Shown piece after piece: positions 1 through 5,406 of a stretch of DNA of 5,538 nt. A program made the translations under genes and the position numbers. Source of the DNA: Bacteroidales bacterium. GTDB taxonomy: Bacteria; Bacteroidota; Bacteroidia; Bacteroidales; UBA932. The notes under the pieces were generated by a model that was not told the DNA's origin, did not search any database, and was given only the letters and a program-made list of their open reading frames with translations. The first letter of the stretch is position 1; the number at the start of each line of letters is the position of its first letter. The stretch is taken from the NCBI GenBank assembly GCA_024401945.1, contig JAKSKC010000089.1, positions 1 through 5,538 of the forward strand, written 5' to 3'.

Positions 1-1
1 G

Positions 2-154
2 TCCAATCTGCAGTCGAATAAGATTACTCTAAACAAAGAAGTTTTCAATATTGTAGACGTTGCACAGGAGGTTTTCGAGACTTTCGAAATCCTAAATTCA
101 AGCGAAGACTACGACATCAGCTTCTCCGGTTGCAAGGATGCTTATGTTCAAGCA
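2..154 (+). pseudogene. Fragment of a sensor histidine kinase (between H box and N box), probably a chimeric contig edge
   Basis: Frame 2 is open from the window edge and reads as a typical stretch of a two-component histidine kinase after the phospho-accepting His helix. It starts with SNLQSNKITLNKEVF, resembling the family pattern LSRLQSGKI-L-x-x-E-x-F, followed by a helix (VAQEVFETFEIL), then YDISF and D-A-Y-V-Q-A, where kinases usually have V-x-A-D just before the R-x-x-Q-V-x-x-N-L-x-x-N N box. The match stops at about base 154: the next residue is Ala instead of the expected Asp, no N box follows, and the frame then turns Arg-rich and non-kinase-like until a stop at 359-361. The first 120 bases are about 38% GC by hand count, against 50-55% in the lines just after the switch. 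No HATPase domain is present in the window. The assignment rests on remembered family patterns and could be wrong because the piece is only about 50 residues. Confidence 0.55.
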
Positions 155-668
155 GCCGGAGCGCGCCACCGTAGACAGTATGACCATCGAGGGGATACTC
201 AAGGACGGAAGTCTGGAGATATTCCCGTTCCTGATGAAGATGGACAGATGGACCGTAGCCTTCGCCGGTGTCCAGAACATAGACCAGTCGTTCCACTATC
301 ACGTGTCACTGGCCAGAACGCCGCTCCTGCTCAAACTGGGCGCAAACATCTTCGGGGATGATTTCGACCATATGAATTTCAAGCTGGGCAAGGCGCAGTA
401 CCGTGATGTCAGGAAGATACCTTCTTTCTCACAGATGATAGACACCACGCGCGTCAACCTTGTAAGCTCCATAAAGAGCATCTTCGTCAAGGGTGTGAAG
501 CAGGCTGTCAACGAGAACAGGGCCCGTCAGGCCGAATTCGCAAAGGAGCGTGTCAAGGCAGGCTACACCAGATCGATCGCATTCGAGAACCTGGAGGCTC
601 TGTCCTCCGGCGAGCAGAGCCGCCTCGATTCCCTGACTTATTCCCAGCACATCTCTGTGGAAGAGTAG
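135..668 (+). CDS. AsmA-like envelope protein, C-terminal part only
   Basis: This frame (stop TAG at 666-668) matches the end of the large AsmA-like proteins of Bacteroidota, inner-membrane-anchored periplasmic proteins related to those thought to help lipid transport or outer-membrane homeostasis. Recognisable stretches are KQPERATVDSMTIEG, LEIFPFLMKMDRWTVAFAG (the family's repeated beta pattern of D-G-x-x-E-I-x-P-F and M-D-R-Y/W), then FHYHVSLARTPLLLKLGAN and FKLGKAQYRD, ending in a charged helical tail of about 60 residues (VNENRARQAEFAKERVKAG). Whole family members run to roughly 800-1000 residues, so only about 175 are here. The Met at 138 is not a genuine start: family members continue upstream with a K/R-M-L-M-F-K motif, and the same frame has stops at 93-95 and 54-56. 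The upstream part appears replaced by unrelated sequence. The gene converges on the minus-strand operon. Family call fairly sure; exact role unknown. Confidence 0.68.
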   Translation, partial: RMLMFKQPERATVDSMTIEGILKDGSLEIFPFLMKMDRWTVAFAGVQNIDQSFHYHVSLARTPLLLKLGANIFGDDFDHMNFKLGKAQYRDVRKIPSFSQMIDTTRVNLVSSIKSIFVKGVKQAVNENRARQAEFAKERVKAGYTRSIAFENLEALSSGEQSRLDSLTYSQHISVEE

Positions 669-695
669 CCGCCCGATCAGACGCGGTGATCTACT
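664..695. terminator. Weak inverted repeat between the two convergent stop codons
   Basis: AGTAG-CCGC (664-672) can pair with GCGG (683-686) and CTACT (691-695), with a four-base bulge on the right arm and a ten-base loop. An alternative five-base stem is GATCA (675-679) with TGATC (687-691). Both gene stops (TAG at 666-668 on plus, TAG read from 691-693 on minus) lie in the outer arms, which explains part of the symmetry. No T run follows on either strand, so an intrinsic bidirectional terminator is only a possibility. Confidence 0.2.
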
Positions 696-909
696 TGAGA
701 GTTCCGAAAAGCTTGGTGAGGACTGAAGCTGCCGAACTGGCGGCTCCGCTTGAAGCTGCAGTTGAAGCCGCTTTTCCGGTCACCTTTGAAAGAAGGCCTG
801 TGGCAGCAGCGCTGGCAGCTTCCTTTCCGAGTGATGAAAGATCAAGGCCGGCAACCTGCTTGAGTGCACTGAGCACCTTGCTTGAATTTGCCTAGGATGC
901 TTTTTTCAT
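691..909 (-). pseudogene. Small Ala/Ser-rich protein, frame interrupted by an amber codon at position 6
   Basis: Downstream of mtgA by 24 bases an ATG (909-907) opens M-K-K-A-S, then TAG (894-892), then the same frame continues A-N-S-S-K-V-L-S for 66 residues to TAG at 693-691. A GTG at 876-874 could start a 61-residue product without reading the amber codon. That 61-residue part holds 15 Ala and 11 Ser, six Lys against one Asp and one Glu, one Phe and no Cys, His, Trp or Tyr. Segments such as VLSALKQVAGLDLSSLGKE and SVLTKLFGTLK look like amphipathic helices flanking an A-A-S-rich middle. Codon choice (AAG, CTC, GGA, GCC, TCA) resembles the neighbours, which supports real coding history. I do not recognise a family. 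It may be a gene broken by one substitution, a short gene starting at GTG, or a remnant; a sequencing error is also possible. Together with its short flanks it fills the 669-933 interval. Confidence 0.4.
724..771. repeat. Imperfect TGAAGCYGC short repeats inside the Ala/Ser-rich frame
   Basis: The nine-base word TGAAGCTGC occurs at 724-732 and 751-759 and its variant TGAAGCCGC at 763-771, at offsets of 27 and 12 bases, both multiples of three. On the minus strand these encode A-A-S units, so they are consistent with in-frame repeat expansion within a low-complexity protein segment rather than an independent element. Confidence 0.4.
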
Positions 910-933
910 AATACCAAGATATAAGTTAAACAA

Positions 934-1623
934 TTAATATTTCCTCACCCAATCCGGGTACTTTATCATTGTAATGCGTTTCACCACTGTGGAGCGCATC
1001 TTCGTCAGGAACTTGCCTGAAACGGAAGGGTTGCGCTTCGCGGGATTAGGAAGCGAACAGGCAAGGGCCGCCGCCTCGCTGCGCGAGAGCCCGGAAGCCG
1101 GTTTCCCGAAATACTTCTGCGACGCCCTGGAGGCGCCGAAAATGTCCGGTCCCATCTCCGCCACGTTTAGATACACCTCGAGTATCCTCTTCTTCCCCCA
1201 TATCTTCTCTATCAGGAAGGTGTAATAGGCCTCGAAGGCCTTCCGGACCCAGGTCCTGGTGCCGAAAGTGAAGCAGTTCTTCGCAGTCTGCTGGGAAATG
1301 GTGCTGCAGCCGCGCACCGGCTTGCCGGTCCTGGCGTGCTCTTCCGCCATCTTCCTTATCTCCTCAAAGGCGAACCCGTTGTGCTCGAAATACTTTGTGT
1401 CCTCGGCGGCTACCACGGCCTTCATCAGCTCAGGGGAGACCTTCTCCAGAGGGATCCATCCGTACTCGACGCGTACCTTGTCGTCGGACTTCTGCAGGAT
1501 GCGCCCGAGCATAACCGGCGTCCCGATGACAGGCATCCATTTCAATAGGACAACCAGCAGCACACTGCAGAGGATGTATGCCGCCGGAATATAAAGGAAG
1601 ATGATTTTCCCCAGCCTGCGCAC
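934..1623 (-). CDS. mtgA: Monofunctional peptidoglycan glycosyltransferase (GT51)
   Basis: This 229-residue protein polymerises lipid II into glycan strands at the periplasmic face of the inner membrane, without a transpeptidase domain. One transmembrane helix spans about residues 6-28. The GT51 motifs follow in order: AAEDTKYFEHNG (72-83, catalytic Glu74), GCSTISQQTAKN (105-116), RKAFEAY (127-133, Glu131, 57 residues after Glu74 as between the two key glutamates of E. coli PBP1b), and WGKKRILEVYLNVAEMG (142-158). A late EAAALACSLPNPAKRNP (183-199) is also typical. Length agrees with MtgA enzymes. ATG at 1623-1621 begins six bases after the DUF1460 gene stop, so the two are very likely co-transcribed. 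Stop is TAA at 936-934. No domain is missing and nothing looks degraded. Confidence 0.95.
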   Translation of the reverse strand: MRRLGKIIFLYIPAAYILCSVLLVVLLKWMPVIGTPVMLGRILQKSDDKVRVEYGWIPLEKVSPELMKAVVAAEDTKYFEHNGFAFEEIRKMAEEHARTGKPVRGCSTISQQTAKNCFTFGTRTWVRKAFEAYYTFLIEKIWGKKRILEVYLNVAEMGPDIFGASRASQKYFGKPASGLSRSEAAALACSLPNPAKRNPSVSGKFLTKMRSTVVKRITMIKYPDWVRKY

Positions 1624-1629
1624 TACAGA

Positions 1630-2526
1630 TTATTTCAGACGGGATATCCTGATACCGTTCTTCGCGTAATCGGCAAGGGTGGTCTTCTCGAAAGCCACCT
1701 TCTTGAGCTTTGAGCTGGCGTGGATGAAATGCATCTGACCGTCCTCTCCCATACAGGCCATCGCCACGTGCGCGAGGTCCAGTCCCGGAGCTGTATCCTG
1801 GAATGTGATGATATCCCCGTCCTTGATCCTGGATATGATCTCAGGCTTGCGCAGGTCCTCCTGGCTGATATTGTAATAAGGCACCTGGCAGTTGAGCCTG
1901 GACTCGGCCTCCTTGACTACGGCAACCTGGTCCGGACTGTTCCGGAGCTGCTTGTAGATATTCGGATGCGTGGTCATATAGTAGAAGCTCTGGTTGATAG
2001 GACGTCCAAGCTCCGAAGTGAACTCGTGCAGCAGACCGTTCGTCTCGTTCTGGAGAATCCACTCGGAAGTGTAATGTACCCTGGAGCCATACCCGTCCAC
2101 GATGCCGAGCCTGTAACGCATGTTACGGATATTGTGGCAGAGAAGCTCGTAGGACGGCTTTTCCGCAACCACGGACAGCGTCTCCCTGACGCAATAGTGA
2201 ACTCCGTCACCGGCCTGGACTATCTTCTCGCCCTTGACGGTTATCGCGAAGCAGGAAATGAGCTCCACGAAAAGGATGCAGTCGGTCTTGTCAAGGAAGA
2301 CCCTGAGCTGCTCCGGCTCCACCTCCAGGGTGAATCCGACATACTCGGTCCCCAGGAACTGTTTCCCGATCTCGAGGGCAAGCTGTCCGGTAGGAAGCTC
2401 CGCCTTGTCCTTGACTGCGTTGTATACGCGGTTGAAGATTTCCCGGTTGATGGATTCCTGGGTTTGAGCAGACATTGACTGCAAGGCACACAGGAGCACT
2501 GCGATGATGCAAAGAAACTTGCGCAT
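1630..2526 (-). CDS. Secreted DUF1460 (NlpC/P60-like) N-acetylmuramoyl-L-alanine amidase-like hydrolase
   Basis: A 298-residue exported protein. A signal peptide covers residues 1-20 (charged MRK, hydrophobic core, cut expected after MSA before QTQ), so it should act in the periplasm or at the outer membrane. The DUF1460 pattern is visible: TDCILFVELIS (81-91) with the presumed nucleophile Cys83, YGSRVHYTSEWI (146-157), GDIITFQDTAPGLDLAHVAM (237-256) with the presumed catalytic His253, and MHFIHASS (265-272) near the end. Family members are papain-fold cell-wall hydrolases from the NlpC/P60 superfamily, annotated as amidase-like and thought to cut muropeptides; the exact bond cut here cannot be read from sequence. 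The start ATG at 2526-2524 is 14 bases after the M23 gene stop; that gap contains ATAGATAG and no Shine-Dalgarno sequence. A 252-codon antisense open frame across it is a shadow. Confidence 0.88.
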   Translation of the reverse strand: MRKFLCIIAVLLCALQSMSAQTQESINREIFNRVYNAVKDKAELPTGQLALEIGKQFLGTEYVGFTLEVEPEQLRVFLDKTDCILFVELISCFAITVKGEKIVQAGDGVHYCVRETLSVVAEKPSYELLCHNIRNMRYRLGIVDGYGSRVHYTSEWILQNETNGLLHEFTSELGRPINQSFYYMTTHPNIYKQLRNSPDQVAVVKEAESRLNCQVPYYNISQEDLRKPEIISRIKDGDIITFQDTAPGLDLAHVAMACMGEDGQMHFIHASSKLKKVAFEKTTLADYAKNGIRISRLK

Positions 2527-2540
2527 ATCTATCTATGTTT

Positions 2541-3503
2541 TTATTTCACTCTCAGTTTCTGGTCTATCTGGAGGATAGAGTTCTGGCTGATTCCGTTGAG
2601 TTTGCAGAGCTGACCCACAGTGGTGTGGTATTTTCTGGCTATTACGGACAGGTTCTCGGACTTCTTGACCCTGTGGTATACCTTCTGAGGCTTAGGAGCC
2701 TGTGCCTGCGCCGTGCTCCTGGCATTCTTGTCAACCTCGGTCACAACCGGGCCTGAAGCCGAATTCCCCAGGTCTATGTACTTGGAATTGGCGGCGAAGT
2801 ATGATTTGTTGAGATCGAATTCCGTCGAGCGCAGGGTTCCGGAGGAGAAGTCTATGATCCTGTTCGGGTCAAACGGGAATCCCATATACCTGGTCTCGAA
2901 ATGCAGGTGCGGACCGGTGCTCCTGCCCGTGTTTCCGCCGAGTCCGATCACATCCCCCGCCTTGACCCAGTCGCCCTCCTGGACTTTCCTCTCGGAAAGA
3001 TGACCGTAATAGGTTTCCATTCCGTTGCTGTGACGTATTATCACTATGTTGCCGTATCCGGTGTTGTACATTGAAGAGCGCACCTTGCCCCCGAACGCAG
3101 CATAGACAGGCACCCCGTAGTTCAGCGGTACGTCCGTACCGGTATGCCTGCGTCCCTTTCTCATCCCGTAATGCGATGATATATCACCGGTAACAGGGCA
3201 GCAGAAGCCGCCCAGGGTGTCCAGGCGGAGGAAGGTGTCATCCGAAAGTTCATCCAGGGTGACGTGGAAGGCCGAGAGCGAGTTCTCCGTCCAATCCTTG
3301 GAGAATATCGACCCGTCCATATCCTGGTCCTGGAATGAGAGACTGTCGTCTATCATATACTGCCAGGTCATATCGTCGAAGAGGACCACCTTGAACATGG
3401 CGTCCTTCGAAAGGAGTGTATCTACGGGATTCCGCTGCTGTGCGAACGACAGGCAGCCTGCGAATATTACCGCGGCAAGCACGGTTGTCAGTTTTCTCAT
3501 CAT
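2541..3503 (-). CDS. Secreted M23 (LytM-like) metallopeptidase with C-terminal LysM domain
   Basis: A 320-residue zinc endopeptidase of the cell envelope, expected to cut peptidoglycan peptide cross-links. Residues 1-22 form a signal peptide (MMRKLTTVLAAVIFAGC then LSFAQQ); cleavage after SFA is likely, although F-A-G-C17 is a loose lipobox, so a lipoprotein is not excluded. Residues 23-97 are of unknown fold. The M23 core runs about 100-215: HTGTD (zinc ligands His120 and Asp124), YGHLS (His168) and HLHFE (His199, His201), so the catalytic set is complete. An Ala/Gln/Pro-rich linker (264-273) precedes one LysM domain (275-320) that should bind glycan. The start chosen is ATG at 3503-3501 because it overlaps the phosphohexomutase TGA as ATGA and puts the signal peptide at the N-terminus; the frame is open 40 codons further upstream, but that extension lies inside the neighbouring gene. 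A second ATG at 3500-3498 is equally possible. Confidence 0.92.
   Translation of the reverse strand: MMRKLTTVLAAVIFAGCLSFAQQRNPVDTLLSKDAMFKVVLFDDMTWQYMIDDSLSFQDQDMDGSIFSKDWTENSLSAFHVTLDELSDDTFLRLDTLGGFCCPVTGDISSHYGMRKGRRHTGTDVPLNYGVPVYAAFGGKVRSSMYNTGYGNIVIIRHSNGMETYYGHLSERKVQEGDWVKAGDVIGLGGNTGRSTGPHLHFETRYMGFPFDPNRIIDFSSGTLRSTEFDLNKSYFAANSKYIDLGNSASGPVVTEVDKNARSTAQAQAPKPQKVYHRVKKSENLSVIARKYHTTVGQLCKLNGISQNSILQIDQKLRVK
3500..3503 (-). promoter_or_regulatory. ATGA start/stop overlap (phosphohexomutase to M23)
   Basis: On the minus strand the bases read ATGA: ATG at 3503-3501 starts the M23 gene and TGA at 3502-3500 ends the phosphohexomutase. Such overlaps allow ribosomes to terminate and restart, so the two proteins are probably translationally coupled. 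It also decides the M23 start. Confidence 0.7.
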
Positions 3504-4849
3504 TTGAATTGTTCTATAATCCTTCTCACCTCTGCGACCTTCTCCTGAAGCAGACCGTCCGTGGTCGCCTCGCAGATGAATCTGAGATAGGGTTCTGTAT
3601 TGGATGGTCTGATATTGAACCACCAGTCCTTGAATTCGACACGGTAACCGTCGAAATCCATAAATCTTACAACCGGCTCCCGAGCGGTGAAATAATCCTT
3701 CACGGCTTCCATCGCCCCGGCCTTGGCATCGAGCTGGAAATTGATCTCCCCGGAATTCCGGTATGAGCTGAGTCCGTCAATGAACCCGCCCAGGGTAAGC
3801 CCCCGTTTCTTGAGGCCGGCCACAATCCTGAGTACTATCATTGCGGCCAGGAGGCCGGAATCGGAATAGAAGAAATCACGGAAATAGTAATGCCCCGCGA
3901 GTTCTCCGCCCCACAGGCCGTCGGTCTCACGCAGCTTCGGCGCCGCATAGGCACGTCCTACACGCCAGGTATCCACTGTCGCGCCCAGCGATGTCAGGTA
4001 TTCGGCCACGGCCTTGGAACTCCTTATCTCCTGAAGGACCCTCGGATTCTTCTCCCCTCTTTCCCCGATGAAATATTCGCTCATGAGCGCAACCACCAGG
4101 TCCGGGGCCACGAAGCGGGCCTTCTCGTCGACGAACATCACCCTGTCGGCATCCCCGTCGAATATTACGCCGACATCCGAGCGGTTCTCCCGTACAAGCT
4201 CCCTCAGGGCCGCTACGTTTTCCGGAAGCAGAGGGTTCGGATCGTGATTCGGGAAAGTCCCGTCAAGTGTATCGAAAAGGTATGAATGTCCGTCACCGAA
4301 GACCTTCCTGGCCAGAAGGCAGGCCATTCCGTTGGAAAGGTCGAAGGAAATCTTCAGGGAGGAATAATCGGATTTGAACCTGCCGAGATATTCCAGATAA
4401 TCGGCGCTGATATCCTTGTGCCTCACGGTTCCCCGCCTGGCGGCCACCGGTGTGGGACGGTTCTGTTCAATCCACTCCCGGATCTTTCCCAACCCGGCGT
4501 CATAACCTACCGGAAGGGCATTCTCCCTGCTGATCTTCAAGCCGTTGCAGTTGGCCGGATTATGGGAGGCAGTTATCTGGACAGAGGCTCCGAAACCGTA
4601 GAAGGCCGTACCGAAATATACCATAGGGGTACTTGCAAGCCCTATGTCACAGACATCGGCCCCCGCATCGGTGATGCCGCGGACCAGCGCTTCGTGTATT
4701 TCGTCCGATGATACCCTGCAGTCGCGTCCTACAAGAACCTCGGAGGCTCCGAGGAGCCCGGGGAGGAAATATCCTGTCCTGTATACGGTGTCCCTGTCGA
4801 AATCGACACCATAGACGCCCCTTATGTCATAAGCGTGAAAAGCTCCCAT
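3500..4849 (-). CDS. Phosphomannomutase/phosphoglucomutase (alpha-D-phosphohexomutase family)
   Basis: This 449-residue cytosolic enzyme interconverts hexose 6- and 1-phosphates, feeding GDP-mannose or UDP-glucose type precursors for surface polysaccharide. All four family landmarks are intact: the catalytic phosphoserine loop TASHNP (93-98, Ser95), the magnesium loop FDGDADR (230-236), the sugar-recognition loop GGELAGH (314-320) and the phosphate-binding RPSNTEP (414-420). Length is typical of the PMM/PGM (ManB/AlgC-like) group, and the absence of the phosphoglucosamine mutase style of serine loop argues against GlmM. Mannose versus glucose preference cannot be decided from sequence, so no symbol is given. 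The gene begins two bases after the def stop and ends in a four-base ATGA overlap with the M23 gene, which suggests translational coupling. The VGRAY segment (297-301) replaces the more common VGH form and may be group-specific. Confidence 0.93.
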   Translation of the reverse strand: MGAFHAYDIRGVYGVDFDRDTVYRTGYFLPGLLGASEVLVGRDCRVSSDEIHEALVRGITDAGADVCDIGLASTPMVYFGTAFYGFGASVQITASHNPANCNGLKISRENALPVGYDAGLGKIREWIEQNRPTPVAARRGTVRHKDISADYLEYLGRFKSDYSSLKISFDLSNGMACLLARKVFGDGHSYLFDTLDGTFPNHDPNPLLPENVAALRELVRENRSDVGVIFDGDADRVMFVDEKARFVAPDLVVALMSEYFIGERGEKNPRVLQEIRSSKAVAEYLTSLGATVDTWRVGRAYAAPKLRETDGLWGGELAGHYYFRDFFYSDSGLLAAMIVLRIVAGLKKRGLTLGGFIDGLSSYRNSGEINFQLDAKAGAMEAVKDYFTAREPVVRFMDFDGYRVEFKDWWFNIRPSNTEPYLRFICEATTDGLLQEKVAEVRRIIEQFK

Positions 4850-4851
4850 TC

Positions 4852-5406
4852 CTATTTGATTTTGGCATTGTAAGCTGTCCTCACTTTGCCGAGCGAGATG
4901 TTCTGCAATTTTTTTGCCAGCATTTTACGGCGGATAGGACTGACCAGGTCCGTGAACATGCCGCCGTCAAGATGGGAGAGTTCGTGCTGGACTATCCTGC
5001 AGCCGAATCCTTCGAAATCCTCCACCACCTTCTCAAGGTCTTCATTGTAATACTCCACCTTGATCCTGGAAGGACGGACGACGTCCGCATAGATTCCGGG
5101 CACGCTCAGACAGCCCTCTGAATATTCGCATTTCTCATCTCCCTCCTCGAGGACCACCGGATTTACCATGACCCTGAAGAAATCCTTGAGATAAGGATAG
5201 ACGTCAGCCAGTTCCCTTCCGTCAACCACCACGACCCTGCTGCTCACCCCGATCTGAGGGGCCGCGAGTCCGCATCCGTCCGCCTTCTGGAGAGTGTCCT
5301 TGAGGTCCGTCACCAGCGCGCCAATCCCATCCCTGTCAGTCAGGTCCGCTTCTGAAGCCTTTCTGCGCAGGACTTCGGAACCGTAAAGATATATCGGTCG
5401 TATCAT
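4852..5406 (-). CDS. def: Peptide deformylase
   Basis: A 184-residue cytosolic metalloenzyme that removes the formyl group from the N-terminal Met of new proteins. The three deformylase motifs are present: GCGLAAPQIG (44-53, Gln51), EGCLS (97-101, metal ligand Cys99) and QHELSHLDG (140-148, ligands His141 and His145, catalytic Glu142). Motif III usually reads HExDHLxG; here the Asp is Ser144, a mild departure that leaves the HExxH core intact. Start MIRPIYLYGSEVLR matches the Bacteroidota style of N-terminus (M-I-x-P-I-Y-x-Y-G). ATG at 5406-5404 overlaps the ruvX TGA as ATGA. The stop TAG at 4854-4852 is followed by GA and then the next gene's ATG, so the two are tightly linked. The C-terminal tail (RKMLAKKLQNISLGKV) is typical for the group. 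Confidence 0.95.
   Translation of the reverse strand: MIRPIYLYGSEVLRRKASEADLTDRDGIGALVTDLKDTLQKADGCGLAAPQIGVSSRVVVVDGRELADVYPYLKDFFRVMVNPVVLEEGDEKCEYSEGCLSVPGIYADVVRPSRIKVEYYNEDLEKVVEDFEGFGCRIVQHELSHLDGGMFTDLVSPIRRKMLAKKLQNISLGKVRTAYNAKIK
5403..5406 (-). promoter_or_regulatory. ATGA start/stop overlap (ruvX to def)
   Basis: ATG at 5406-5404 starts def and TGA at 5405-5403 ends ruvX, giving a second ATGA overlap in the same operon. There is no clear Shine-Dalgarno sequence (the preceding bases are A-rich), so reinitiation after ruvX may drive def translation. Confidence 0.7.

Noticed and set aside
892..894. Amber codon read as sense (recoded TAG) in the small ORF
   Set aside because: TAG is used as the normal stop for the AsmA-like gene, def and the small ORF itself, so a recoded genetic code is not supported.
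686..895. Plus-strand Ala-rich open frame opposite the small ORF
   Set aside because: Its GTG-initiated translation is a complement of the low-complexity minus-strand frame and shows no helix or motif order better than that frame.
910..933. Promoter ahead of the small ORF (TATCTTGG with an upstream TTG)
   Set aside because: The spacing between TTG and the -7-like element is about 11 bases, too short for the usual Bacteroidota promoter, and the -7 match is imperfect.
1288..1311. MtgA motif GCSTISQQ with Cys where Gly or Ala is common
   Set aside because: From memory Cys occurs at this position in other Bacteroidota MtgA proteins, and all catalytic residues are present, so it is probably a lineage feature.
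1720..2478. A 252-codon open frame on the plus strand
   Set aside because: It lies wholly antisense to the DUF1460 gene, whose signal peptide and catalytic motifs are clear. The antisense product shows no recognisable family motif and is best explained as a codon-usage shadow.
2527..2538. ATAGATAG short tandem ahead of the DUF1460 start as a phase-variable repeat
   Set aside because: Only about two full copies are present, too few for slippage-based variation.
3504..3623. A 40-residue N-terminal extension of the M23 protein
   Set aside because: The extension lies inside the phosphohexomutase's conserved C-terminal region, would bury the signal peptide, and looks random; the ATGA overlap gives a better start.
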